64,000 nucleotides of DNA, from contig JAXLUO010000001.1 of NCBI GenBank assembly GCA_046329495.1, positions 248,001 to 312,000 on the forward strand, read 5' to 3'. Position numbers and translations under genes: made by a program. Origin of the DNA: Bog-950 sp046329495. GTDB taxonomy: Bacteria > Bacteroidota > Bacteroidia > Chitinophagales > LD1. Positions 33,552-42,900 of this stretch are shown here, piece after piece (positions within the stretch are counted from its first letter, which is position 1; each line of letters opens with the position of its first letter). The notes beneath the pieces were generated by a model. The model was given only the letters and a program-made list of their open reading frames with translations, ran no database searches and was not told the origin of the DNA.

Positions 33552-34160
33552 ATGAAAGCGCTTTTACTCCTTCTTATTTCGGCACTTGGTATGCAATTGT
33601 ACACCGGGTGCAGTCCTGTTACAGCTGCTGCAAAGGTTGAAGACGCTGAAACAGATTCCTTACAACGGAAGCTGGTACAACATTGCCGGGCACTTAAACA
33701 ATACGCTACCGCTAACCATGCCAATACCACCTACGGTGTGCTTATTGATATGAGCGTGCCCAGCAGCCACAATCGTTTTTTTGTGGTAAACCTGCAGCGC
33801 GATTCGGTGTTGTTTAAGGGGCAGGTGGCCCACGGACAAGGCGACGACTACCGCCGCGAGGAAGTAGTATTCAGCAATGTAGTGGGCAGCAACTGCAGCA
33901 GCGAAGGCCGATATCGCATCGGGCTTAAATACAACGGCGACTTTGGCCTGGCGTATAAACTGCACGGGCTTGATACTACCAACAGCAATGCCTTTAAGCG
34001 CTTTGTGGTGTTCCACTCGCACAGTTGTGTGCAGGATGTGGAAGGCACCGCTATTTGCCGCAGCGACGGTTGCCCTACTGTTTCGCCCTACATTTTGCGC
34101 CGCACCTCGGCGCTAATCGATTCGGCCGATAAGCCTATACTGATGTGGATTTACAAGTAG
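33552..34160 (+). CDS. murein L,D-transpeptidase-like lipoprotein (YkuD_2)
   Basis: A 202-residue protein with a signal peptide ending in LYTGC (C20 probably lipidated). The mature part matches the YkuD_2 family (PF13645): VAHGQGDDYRREEVVFSNVVGSNCSSEGRYR, then KLHGLDTTNSNAFKRFVVFHSH with H155, and CRSDGCPTVS with the putative nucleophile C174. L,D-transpeptidases form or exchange 3-3 cross-links in peptidoglycan or anchor lipoproteins; members of this subgroup are widespread in Bacteroidota but little studied. The gene lies 42 bp after the response regulator on the same strand and may be cotranscribed or have its own start in the short gap. Confidence 0.85.
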   Translation: MKALLLLLISALGMQLYTGCSPVTAAAKVEDAETDSLQRKLVQHCRALKQYATANHANTTYGVLIDMSVPSSHNRFFVVNLQRDSVLFKGQVAHGQGDDYRREEVVFSNVVGSNCSSEGRYRIGLKYNGDFGLAYKLHGLDTTNSNAFKRFVVFHSHSCVQDVEGTAICRSDGCPTVSPYILRRTSALIDSADKPILMWIYK

Positions 34161-34161
34161 C

Positions 34162-34192
34162 TTTACGGATTAGAAGCATCTAAATATATTTG
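34162..34192 (+). promoter_or_regulatory. promoter of the peptide-binding lipoprotein gene
   Basis: TTTA (34162-34165), 19 bp, TATATTTG (34185-34192) follows the Bacteroidetes TTTG-N19-TAnnTTTG pattern with one change in the -33 element. It begins right after the stop codon of the preceding gene, 25 bp before the ATG at 34217. Confidence 0.5.
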
Positions 34193-34216
34193 GCGCTTAA
34201 ACCAAACTAAAGCCGT

Positions 34217-35935
34217 ATGCGCCTGCTTAAATCCCTTGCCTTTGTATTGCTTGTTGCCCTTGCCAGTTGTGGCGGCGGCGGAGAAAAAAAGAACGAACAG
34301 AAACAGGGCAAAGGCGGCGTTAAGTACGGGGGCATTTTTCGCTATAACGAAACCGAGTATTTAAAGAACCTTTTTCCGCTGGGTATTACCGAGGTTGTTA
34401 GCCACCACATTGTTACCCAGGTATACGAAGGTCTGGTTGGGTTTGACCAGAACGATATGACCGTTAAGCCGGTGCTGGCCGAAAACTGGACCGTGGATTC
34501 CTCCGCAACGCAGTACACCTTTAAAGTACGCAAGGGCGTAATGTTTCACGACGATGCTTGTTTTAAGGATGGCAAAGGTCGCGAGCTAAATGCGCAGGAT
34601 GTTGTTTACTGCCTGAACATGCTTTGCAAGCCCGACCCTAAAAACCAGGGTTACAGCTACTTTCAGGATATTATTAAAGGCGCTGCCGCTTATCACAAGG
34701 CCTGGGAAGACGGCCAAAAACCAGAGGCTGTTGATGGTGTTGAAGCACTGGACGCTAACACCGTGCGCATTACCCTTACTAAACCTTATGCCGATTTTCT
34801 GACACGTTTGGCTTTACCATTTACGGCTGTTTATCCGCGCGAAGCCTATGAGTATTACAAAGGCGATTTGCTGACCCGCACGGTTGGAACCGGTCCGTTT
34901 GTGTTGAAGGCATTGAAGCAGGATGAAACCGTGCTGCTTACCCGCAACCCTAATTACTGGGGCAAGGATGAGTTCGGTAACCAGTTGCCTTATCTGGATG
35001 GCATCAAGATCTCGTTTATTAAAGAGGATAAGTCGGAGATGATGGAGTTCCGCAAAGGCAATTTGGATATGAAGTACCGCCTGCCGTTTGATATGGTAGA
35101 CGAAATACTGGATGCCAACCAACAACTGAAAGGCGAATACAAGAAGTTTCAGTTACAGATTAAGCCCGAGTTTGCTACGCAGTTTTATGGTTTCCTGATA
35201 CCGGACAAGGTGTTCGCCAATAAGAATGTACGCCTTGCCTTTAACTATGCTATTGACCGCGCCAGCATTGCCGATTACACGGCTAAGGGTGAAGGTGTGC
35301 CGGCGTTTGGCGGCATGGTGCCCGTTGGTTTGCCGGGTTACGATAACAACCTTGTTAAAGGTTACACCTTTGATGTAAAGAAGGCAAAGGACTACTTGGC
35401 CAAGGCCGGTTATCCGGAAGGCAAGGGTTTTCCGAAAGTTACACTGGAAATTAACAGCGGCGGCGGGCGCAACGAAAAAGTAGCCGAGGTAATACAGAAG
35501 ATGCTGCAGGAGAACCTGAACATTGATGTGGAGATTACCCAATTAATGTGGCCACAGCACATTAATAATCTGGAGACCGGCAAAACCAACTTCTGGCGTT
35601 TGGGTTGGGTGGCTGATTATCCTGATCCGATCAACTTTTTGGAGAACTGTTATGGTAAAATTGTGCCGAAGACCATGGCCGAGAATGCGTATAAGAACTC
35701 GTTCCGGTATGTGAATGCCGATTACGATAAGTTGTTTGAGCAGGCTATGGGCACTACGGATGCTGTGGAGCGTAATAAGATTTACGCTAAGCTGGACCAG
35801 ATGATTGTAGACGATGCGCCGGCCTTGCTTATTTATTATAGCAAGAACCGCCGTTTGTTGCAACCTTACGTAAAGAACTTTCCGAACAACGGTATGGAGT
35901 ACCGGAACTTTAGGGAAGTGTGGTTGAACAAGTAG
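34217..35935 (+). CDS. ABC transporter substrate-binding lipoprotein (SBP_bac_5)
   Basis: The 572-residue protein has a lipoprotein signal peptide (MRLLKSLAFVLLVALASC, C18 lipidated) followed by a Gly/Lys-rich linker. The body is an SBP_bac_5 periplasmic binding protein of the DppA/OppA type: YEGLVGFDQNDMTVKPVLAENWTV, KVRKGVMFHDDACF, GTGPFVLKALKQDETVLLTRNPNYWG, NVRLAFNYAIDRASI and, near the C-terminus, RNKIYAKLDQMIVDDAPALLIYYS. Such proteins bind peptides or other small molecules for an ABC importer; no permease or ATPase gene is adjacent, so the transporter must be encoded elsewhere. The gene is followed by the 1.4-kb non-coding repeat region. Confidence 0.9.
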   Translation: MRLLKSLAFVLLVALASCGGGGEKKNEQKQGKGGVKYGGIFRYNETEYLKNLFPLGITEVVSHHIVTQVYEGLVGFDQNDMTVKPVLAENWTVDSSATQYTFKVRKGVMFHDDACFKDGKGRELNAQDVVYCLNMLCKPDPKNQGYSYFQDIIKGAAAYHKAWEDGQKPEAVDGVEALDANTVRITLTKPYADFLTRLALPFTAVYPREAYEYYKGDLLTRTVGTGPFVLKALKQDETVLLTRNPNYWGKDEFGNQLPYLDGIKISFIKEDKSEMMEFRKGNLDMKYRLPFDMVDEILDANQQLKGEYKKFQLQIKPEFATQFYGFLIPDKVFANKNVRLAFNYAIDRASIADYTAKGEGVPAFGGMVPVGLPGYDNNLVKGYTFDVKKAKDYLAKAGYPEGKGFPKVTLEINSGGGRNEKVAEVIQKMLQENLNIDVEITQLMWPQHINNLETGKTNFWRLGWVADYPDPINFLENCYGKIVPKTMAENAYKNSFRYVNADYDKLFEQAMGTTDAVERNKIYAKLDQMIVDDAPALLIYYSKNRRLLQPYVKNFPNNGMEYRNFREVWLNK

Positions 35936-35952
35936 TAAGTTTTCAGTTTGCG

Positions 35953-36059
35953 GTCTACTGTTTACAGTTGAGTTTCAAGTTTAAAATTGAACAGCCGGAA
36001 CAGTTTACGGTTTCCAGTCTACTGTTTTCAGTTGAACAGCCGGAAGAGTTCACGGTTGA
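35953..36059. repeat. degenerate tandem repeat (~64-bp period)
   Basis: GTCTACTGTTTACAGTTG at 35953-35970 recurs as GTCTACTGTTTTCAGTTG at 36017-36034, and TTGAACAGCCGGAACAGTTT near 35987 recurs as TTGAACAGCCGGAAGAGTTC near 36032, so two partial copies of one unit are arranged head to tail. Confidence 0.55.
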
Positions 36060-36086
36060 CGGTAACAGGCAGCGCTCCCTTTTAGT

Positions 36087-36137
36087 TTATCCACATCTAC
36101 TTGTGCATGCTTGTGCACTTTTCAGCTTGTGCACAAG
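36087..36137. repeat. DnaA-box 9-mer beside TTGTGCA repeats
   Basis: TTATCCACA (36087-36095) is followed by TTGTGCA at 36101-36107, 36111-36117 and 36127-36133; the last is part of the perfect palindrome CTTGTGCACAAG (36126-36137). Confidence 0.4.
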
Positions 36138-36224
36138 TTACAGAAAAATTCATATGACGGATTTTTGTGTTAAAACGAGTTGTTTTTGCCACAAAGTCAC
36201 CAAGGCACAAAGAAGAGAAGGTAG

Positions 36225-36300
36225 GGAACTTTACACTCCTTTACACTTTTTGACCAGGATTTACAGGATTGTAAAGCGGATGACCAGGATAAATGTAGCG
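36225..36300 (+). repeat. 76-bp direct repeat, copy A
   Basis: This copy begins GGAACTTTACACTCC and ends AAATGTAGCG; it differs from copy B at two positions by my alignment. It contains the small inverted repeat TTTACAGGATTGTAAA. As I recall, motifs of this kind (ATTTACAGGAT...) occur as dispersed intergenic repeats in several phyla. Confidence 0.8.
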
Positions 36301-36370
36301 CAGGGTAGAAAACATACAGGTTTGCGCGAGCGAGCTAAGTAAGTTGTTCTTTTTACTCAAAGCGGCCGTT

Positions 36371-36450
36371 AGTCATCGGATGACTTCTTCCACAATAGGT
36401 GGTTTTGCAGAACAGGATGGAGCTTTGCCTCAAAAAGTCATCCGATGACT
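36371..36450. repeat. inverted pair of 15-mers between the 76-bp repeats
   Basis: AGTCATCGGATGACT (36371-36385) and AGTCATCCGATGACT (36436-36450) are exact reverse complements of each other, and each is itself a palindrome around one central base. Confidence 0.7.
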
Positions 36451-36469
36451 GGACGGTGCCCAGGGCTAT

Positions 36470-36545
36470 GGAACTTTACACTCCTTTACACTTTTTGAGC
36501 AGGATTTACAGGATTGTAAAACGGATGACCAGGATAAATGTAGCG
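36470..36545 (+). repeat. 76-bp direct repeat, copy B
   Basis: Second copy, 245 bp after copy A, with only two substitutions (TTGAGCAGG for TTGACCAGG; GTAAAACGG for GTAAAGCGG). Confidence 0.8.
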
Positions 36546-37101
36546 TTCGGTATTGTTCCTTAGGTACTCATGCCCGTCTGTGGGGACACAAACGGGGGCG
36601 CTTAAAATGGAGGGCAGAAATCAGAGATCAGAAAGCAGTTCGTCCGATAACCGGGTGGTGTTCATTGCAGCACTACCATTAACCCTATCACACTTGTTAA
36701 AATGGATTGGGTTTGATAGGGAATGATAGGAATTGATTGGTTGCAGGCATAGGCCTATCAACCCTATCATGGTGGGGCAAAGGAAGTTGCCGGGGATAGT
36801 GGTTTGGTGTTTCACAGGTATGTCAAAGACCGTTTTGGTGTTGTAAAGGTAATATAAAAGATTAAAAGTTTCAAAAAATATTTCGTTAAATATTGTTTGT
36901 TTGTTGTTTGGGGTTAGTTGTTTGTGGTGTGCCATCCTCTTTGCAAAGGATTACGCGCTTGTTGGTGGCGCTGTTTTGTTTATGGTTACAGGAAGCTATA
37001 ACACCGACATGGCGGTTAAAACCTAAAGCACGGAGTCGTTCCTGCATAGGTTGGAGTATGTCTGTTGCGTGGAGGTTAGCGCTACAGTAGTAAACAGCCA
37101 G

Positions 37102-37122
37102 ATCCTGAAACAAGTTCAGGAT
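37102..37122. repeat. REP-like hairpin
   Basis: ATCCTGAA (37102-37109) and TTCAGGAT (37115-37122) are perfect 8-bp arms around ACAAG. I recall the same motif as a dispersed intergenic palindrome in many unrelated bacterial genomes. Confidence 0.55.
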
Positions 37123-37202
37123 GACGCCTTCCTTTTTGTACCGGTAACTGTAGAAGTATGCCAACCTTCCAACAATTTATACAAAACCCGAAGCACGACG
37201 TC

Positions 37203-37222
37203 ATTCCGGCGCAGGCTGGAAT
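37203..37222. repeat. second REP-like hairpin
   Basis: ATTCC (37203-37207) pairs with GGAAT (37218-37222), with a further GC/GC pair inside. It resembles the GTCATTCC...GGAATC dispersed repeats. Confidence 0.45.
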
Positions 37223-37316
37223 CTGTCTGTTTAAAACAGGTTAGTGCTTATGCGCAGGGGGGACAGCTCGGTACCGCCAGTACGTTATAGGTGAGCAACA
37301 TCGCTGGGCATTAACT

Positions 37317-38171
37317 TTATAATGCTCCGGAACCAAAAGTATCGCCGGCGTTGATGTCGCCGGTGTCGTAGCCTTTTTTGAACCACTTTGTGCGTTGAGC
37401 GCTGGTGCCGTGGGTAAAGGCATCGGGTACTATGTAGCCTTGTGCTTCTTTCTGCAATTTGTCGTCGCCGATGGCGTTGGCGGCATTGAGAGCTTCTTCG
37501 ATATCGCCTTCTTCCAGTATGTTTTTCATTTGCTGGGCATGGTGGGCCCATACACCGGCGTAGAAGTCGGCCTGCAGCTCCAACTTAACCGATAGTTTGT
37601 TCATCTCCGTTTCGCTGAGGCGGCCGCGCATATTGTCCACCTTGCCCGATGTGCCCAGCAGGTTTTGTACATGGTGGCCAACTTCGTGCGCAATAACATA
37701 GGCCATGGCAAAGTCGCCGGGGGCGTTAAAGCGCTCCTTTAGTTCATCGTAAAAGCTGAGGTCGATATAGACTTTTTGGTCGGCCGGGCAGTAAAAAGGA
37801 CCCATAGCCGAAGAAGCGCCTCCGCAGGCGCTCTGTACTTCGCTGCGGAACAGTACCAGTTTTGGCTCTACATACTGCATACCATTTTCTTCGAACAGTT
37901 TATGCCAAACATCCTCGTTATCGGCCAGCACTACCTTTACAAATTTGGCGGCTTCATCCTCAGCGGGATTGTTAGGGGCGGGTTGTTCGTTGGCATAACC
38001 GGGTTCGGTGCCCGTTTGTTGCAGCAATTGCAAGGGGTTTTTACCTAACAACAGGGCCAGGATAATTACAATTACGGTACCTGCCCCACCCAGGGCAATA
38101 CCACGGCGGCCGCCACCGCTGCCGCGCATATCTTCCACATTATCGCTTTCGCGCCGTCCTCTCCACTGCAT
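37317..38171 (-). CDS. neutral zinc metallopeptidase (YpfJ-like)
   Basis: The 284-residue protein has one membrane helix (~27-44, GGAGTVIVIILALLLG) after a basic, Gly/Arg-rich N-terminus, so the catalytic domain should lie in the periplasm. The zinc-binding HExxH is H162-E163...H166 in AYVIAHEVGHHVQNLLG, with the family signatures SACGGASSAMGPFYCPADQKVYIDLSFYDEL upstream and ELQADFYAGVWAHHA downstream, the latter carrying the third ligand Glu. These are the hallmarks of the zinc_peptidase family PF04228. Length and motifs are normal. Substrates are unknown. The gene reads towards the non-coding repeat region. Confidence 0.93.
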   Translation of the reverse strand: MQWRGRRESDNVEDMRGSGGGRRGIALGGAGTVIVIILALLLGKNPLQLLQQTGTEPGYANEQPAPNNPAEDEAAKFVKVVLADNEDVWHKLFEENGMQYVEPKLVLFRSEVQSACGGASSAMGPFYCPADQKVYIDLSFYDELKERFNAPGDFAMAYVIAHEVGHHVQNLLGTSGKVDNMRGRLSETEMNKLSVKLELQADFYAGVWAHHAQQMKNILEEGDIEEALNAANAIGDDKLQKEAQGYIVPDAFTHGTSAQRTKWFKKGYDTGDINAGDTFGSGAL

Positions 38172-38218
38172 AAGCCTTTAATTACAAATACAAATATCTT
38201 TAAAATAATGCAATGGGT

Positions 38219-39751
38219 TTACAGGTGGGTGGTGCTATCAGTACGTAGCGGCTGTACATCGTAGTACACCCAACCTTCGTTGCCTATTTGTTGCAGGGGT
38301 ATAAGCGTAAAGCGCCGGGCCAGTTCCTCGCGCGGCCAATCGCGGAAGAGGATAATTTTATCGCCTGTGGCAATGCTATCGGGCCCGGTAATGCTGACTT
38401 TTTTGCCGCCATTGCTCATCATTTCCTGATAGCAGTTATAAACGCAACGCTCGCCCTGTTTATCAGCGTAGTTGTTTACTACAAAATGATAATAGGGTAA
38501 CTGGGTTTTGCCTTTTGCCACGTGCTGAAAGGTACGGCAGGCCTGCGAGTAGTCTTCTTCCCACCAATCGCCTTTGGGGAAATAGAAATGATCGACATTG
38601 TTAAAGTAAAAAAGGCTAACGGGTGTAAGTGTTATAAAGGCTGCCATCCACCAGCCGGTATTGGGCGATAGCCTACCAGCCCCACCTTTCAGGCTTTCGT
38701 AAAGCACCAGTAAAAACGCACCGGTTAGTATGGCCAGAAAGGGAAACAGGGGAGCTGCGTAATGCGATAATTTGGTTGCCGCCGAGCTTACCACTAATAG
38801 AAATGCAAAACCGGTAACCAGCGCAAATACATTTAACCGGTGCAAGCGGTTATCGGTAAAAAATAAGGCAGTCAGCAGAATGGCAGGCAGCAGGTATTTC
38901 CAATTGCCGAGGGTAAACTGCCATAACTCGGTAAAGTAAAAACCAAAGGGGCCGGTGTGCCCTTCGTTGGCGGCGGCATAACGTCCGCCCAGTTCATTCA
39001 TCCAAACGGCATGAAGATAACCGGGGTTCAGGCTTTCGCGCAAAAAATAAAAGCCTACACCAAAAACAAGAAAAATGGCCAGGCCTATATACGAAGATGA
39101 ATTTTTGAGAAAGGGCAACAGCTTTTTACGAAACAGCACGTATAGCAGCAGGCCGGGTGCCAACATCATACAGGCTATACCCTTGGTTAGCACTGCCAGG
39201 GTAAGCAACACAAAGAACCAAAGCAAATGCTTAGACTGCTGTTTTTTATCCCCGGCTTCGGTAGCCAGGAACAGCTCAAGCGAAAAGGCAGTAGTAAACA
39301 GTACCAGCAGCGAATCGTATTCGCCTGTGCGTACCACGTGGTTGCGTATATAACCCGGGAAAGTAACCAGGGCCAGCACTGCGAAAAAGGAAAACAGATA
39401 ACTGCGGGCATACCGGCCCAGCACAAAAAACAGATACAGACACAAGCCCAGGGCGGCCAACGCAGAAGGCAAGCGGATGCTTATTTCGTTAAAACCAAGC
39501 AGCTTAATAAAGGGCTGCATAAGCCACAACAACAAGGGCGGCTTGGTATTGCCCATATCGGGTTCGCCGAAGATGGTAGCTACAATGTAGTGGTGGCTTT
39601 TGCTCATATCGAGCGCATTGCTGGCCATAATGGATTCGTCCCACTGGCGGAAGGGCATGTAATCCATGTGCAGGAACAAGGGGAAATAAATGGCAAGCAG
39701 CAACAGGGCAAGAAGCGTGTATTTGCTTGATAGTGTTTTAGGTATGGGCAT
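38219..39751 (-). CDS. ArnT-like family 39 glycosyltransferase
   Basis: A 510-residue integral membrane protein with about ten to eleven helices, of the GT-C fold. The catalytic acidic residue is in the first periplasmic loop, RQWDESIMASNALDM, followed by GEPDMGNTKPPLLLWLMQPFIKLLGFNEISIRLPSA, the pattern of ArnT and other PMT_2 enzymes that transfer a sugar from a polyprenyl phosphate. The C-terminal ~130 residues are a soluble periplasmic domain. It is on the same strand as the metallopeptidase gene, 47 bp upstream of it. The acceptor may be lipid A or a protein. Confidence 0.85.
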   Translation of the reverse strand: MPIPKTLSSKYTLLALLLLAIYFPLFLHMDYMPFRQWDESIMASNALDMSKSHHYIVATIFGEPDMGNTKPPLLLWLMQPFIKLLGFNEISIRLPSALAALGLCLYLFFVLGRYARSYLFSFFAVLALVTFPGYIRNHVVRTGEYDSLLVLFTTAFSLELFLATEAGDKKQQSKHLLWFFVLLTLAVLTKGIACMMLAPGLLLYVLFRKKLLPFLKNSSSYIGLAIFLVFGVGFYFLRESLNPGYLHAVWMNELGGRYAAANEGHTGPFGFYFTELWQFTLGNWKYLLPAILLTALFFTDNRLHRLNVFALVTGFAFLLVVSSAATKLSHYAAPLFPFLAILTGAFLLVLYESLKGGAGRLSPNTGWWMAAFITLTPVSLFYFNNVDHFYFPKGDWWEEDYSQACRTFQHVAKGKTQLPYYHFVVNNYADKQGERCVYNCYQEMMSNGGKKVSITGPDSIATGDKIILFRDWPREELARRFTLIPLQQIGNEGWVYYDVQPLRTDSTTHL

Positions 39752-39937
39752 AGAACAAAGGTCAGAAAAAATAGATTAAATCTTAAAAAAGCCTACACCA
39801 TACCAACTTAATGTGGCTATCGTTGTATCTTCATTATGGAAACATGGCAGCCTGGCTATCTTCGATTTAAGAAAAACCGGGTTGTGCCGGCGTGCGGTGT
39901 TGTTACCGGAGCGTTAAAATGGAATTGTACGTAAGGA

Positions 39938-42900
39938 ATGCAGGGGATACAGTATAACGAACTCATACATAAACTCGATAAGTTTATTCGTAAGTATTAC
40001 ACGAATCAGCTTTTACGGGGTTTGATCTTTAGTGCAGTATATGTGCTGGGCTTGTTTTTGCTTATTAACGTAGCCGAGTACTATCTGTATTTATCTCCTG
40101 CGCTACGCAAGGTGTTGTTTTACGGCTTCCTGTTGTCCTCGGCCTTGTTTGTGGGCCGGTTTGTATGCCTGCCTTTGTTGCACTACTACCGCCTGGGTAA
40201 AATTATAAGCTATGAGCAGGCAGCGCGCATTATAGGCACCCACTTTACCGATGTAAAGGATAAGTTGCTGAACGTTTTGCAACTGCACCACGAAGCAAGT
40301 AAAAGCGATGCCGCTTTGTTGCTGGCCGCTATTGACCAAAAGGCAGTTGAATTAAAGCCTGTAGATTTTTCGTTTGCCATTGATTTAAGCAAGAACCGCA
40401 AATACCTGCGCTACCTGGCACCGCCGGCGCTTATTTTGTTGTTCATCATTATAGCTGCACCCAATGTAATTAAGGAGGGCACCAAGCGCCTGCTGCATAA
40501 CGATACGTATTACGAGCGCGAAGCACCCTTTAAGTTTGTAGTGCTGAACAAAGAATTGAAAGCGCTGCAGTTTGAGAACTTTGAACTACAGGTACAAACC
40601 GAAGGCGATGCACTGCCTGCAGAGGTGTTTATTGAAACCGATAAAACCAGTGCCAGGCTAAAGAAGAAGAGCGCTAACCTGTTTACTTACGAGTTTACCA
40701 ACCTGCAAAAGTCAACCAACTTCCGTTTTACCGCCAATGGGTTTAACTCGCCCGAGTTTAAACTGGATGTAGTGGCGCGCCCGGTAGTAGCAGGTTTTGA
40801 AGTAGCCTGCGATTATCCCGCATACACCGGCAAGCCCGATGAGGTGTTGAAAAACCTGGGCGATTTGGTTGTGCCCGAGGGCACCAAACTTACCTGGCGT
40901 TTTAATACGCAAAATGTAGAGCGTATACAGATTGGTATGGGCGATTCGCTGTATACTGCCAAGCGCGCCGGCGATGAGGCGTTTACGTTTAGCAAAACAG
41001 TTTTCCAGAGTGCGCAATATGTGCTGAAGGTTTCGAACAACAGTGTGCAGGATGCTGATAGCGCTTTGTACTCGCTGAATGTATCGCCCGATTTATATCC
41101 GGTAATTAATGTGGAAGAGAAAAAAGACTCGGCTACGCAGAAATACTTTTACTACGGTGGCGAGGTAAGCGATGATTATGGGGTTCGCCGCTTAACCTTC
41201 AACTATGCTTTAACGCGGGCCGATTCAACAGAGCCATCGTTGAGCAAAAGCGTTGATGTGGCTTTTACACCGGGGCTGGCTTCGCGGTTTACCTATTACT
41301 GGAGCCTGAGCGATTTTGGTATTAAGCCCGGCGATAAGCTGAGCTACTATTTTGAAGTGTGGGATAACGATGGCATACACGGCAGCAAGAGTTCGCGCAG
41401 CAACCTGATGACCTTGTTGATGCCAACCATGAACGAGCTGAACAAGGAAATTGCCAAAGACAATAATGAGTTGAAAGACGACCTGAAGCAAACCATGAAA
41501 GACGCCAAGGACCTGAAGAAGGAACTGGAGAAGATGCAGGATAAGTTGATGGATAAGAGCAACCTGAACTGGGACGATAAGAAGAACCTGCAGGAGAATA
41601 TTGATAAGCAGAAGGCCATGCAGGAGCAGTTGAAGGAGATGAAGGAGAAGATGGACCAGAATTTTGAAAAGCAAAATGAGTTTAAGGATGTATCGGAGAG
41701 TATAAAGGAGAAGCAAAAGAATTTGCAGGAGTTGTTCGACAAAGTGATGGACGACGAGATGAAGAAGCTGTATGATAAGCTGGAGAAGATGCTGGAACAG
41801 TTGCAGAAAAAAGATGCACTGGACAAGATGGAAGACATGCAGGCCAACAACGAGAAGCTGGAAAAAGAGCTGGACCGCATGTTAGAGCTTTTCAAGAAGT
41901 TGGAAATGGAGCAGAAGATGGAAGAAACCATCCAGAAGCTGGATAAGCTGGCTGATAAGCAGGACCAATTGGCCAAGGAAACGGAGAAGAACCAGGACAA
42001 TAAAGGCAATACGAAAGATCAGCAGAAGCAACAGGAGTTGAAAGAGCAGCAGGAGAAGTTGAACCAGGAAACCAAGGAAGCGCAAAAGGATATTGACGAC
42101 CTGAAGAAGTTGAACGAAGAGACCAAGAGCGGCCTGGATATGAAAGAGACCGAGCAAAGCATGGACAATGCTGAAAAGCAACAGCAGGATGCCCAGCAGC
42201 AAATGAACCAGAACCAAAACAGCAATGCCTCGAAGAATCAGAAGAATGCTGCCAATAACATGAAGAATGCCGCCCAGAAAATGAGCGACATGAAGAACCA
42301 GATGGAGCAGGAGCAGGAAGCTGAGGATATGCAGGCTATCCGCCAGTTGCTGGAAAACATAGTGAAACTATCGTTTGACGAAGAAAAACTGATGGCCGAT
42401 GTAAAAGCCACCAACATCAACAACCCCAAGTACGTGGATTTGATGAAGGAGCAACAACGCATACGCGAGAACTCGAAGATGGTGGAGGATAGTTTGTATG
42501 CTGTAGCACGCCGGCAGGAAAGTATTAAGAGTTTTGTAACGAAGGAGATTACCAACGTAAACAAGTTTTTGGGTAAGAGCATTGATGATATGGAGGACCG
42601 CAATGTGGTGCGCGCCCTGGGTAATCAGCAGTTTGTAATGACGGGTTACAATAACCTGGCGCTGATGTTGAGCGAGGCTTTGCAGCAAATGCAGCAGCAA
42701 ATGAGCGAGCAACAACAGCAACAACAAAATGGCTCGCCTAAGATGTGTATGAAGTGCAAGAAACCCGGCAATGGTTTACCAAACCTGAGTAAAATGCAAA
42801 AGCAGTTGAATGATAAGATCAATCAGTTGGGCGAGCAGATGAAGAAGGAAGGGCAAGGGCAGAAGTCGGGCGTAGGACAGGGGCAGGGTTACAGCAAAGA

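Larger units (their letters stand above)
35936..37316. other. 1.4-kb gene-free region made of several repeat types
   Basis: No open frame here has coding character. From left to right it holds a degenerate tandem repeat (~35953-36059), an exact DnaA-box 9-mer TTATCCACA (36087-36095) beside three TTGTGCA copies, two nearly identical 76-bp direct repeats (36225-36300 and 36470-36545), two mutually complementary near-palindromes between them (36371-36385, 36436-36450), several CCCTATCA/TGATAGGG copies (~36679-36770), and two REP-like hairpins (37102-37122, 37203-37222). It lies between the binding-lipoprotein and metallopeptidase genes, which converge on it. It may be a decayed mobile element or a recombination-prone repeat island. 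Confidence 0.7.

Noticed and set aside
36087..36137. Second possible replication origin in the 36-kb repeat region
   Set aside because: Only one exact DnaA box, with TTGTGCA repeats rather than true boxes, and no AT-rich run beside it; less likely than the 20-kb site.
36621..37290. Small frames on both strands of the repeat region (60-104 codons)
   Set aside because: They are built from repeats and hairpins, overlap each other and show no coding character.
39227..39730. 167-codon plus-strand frame opposite the family 39 glycosyltransferase
   Set aside because: Antisense shadow of a membrane protein; Gln-rich artificial sequence.
41225..42217. Long antisense frames (up to 220 codons) opposite the coiled-coil gene
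   Set aside because: They mirror the purine-rich codons of the DUF4175 coiled coil and give low-complexity Leu/Ser/Phe-rich sequences.
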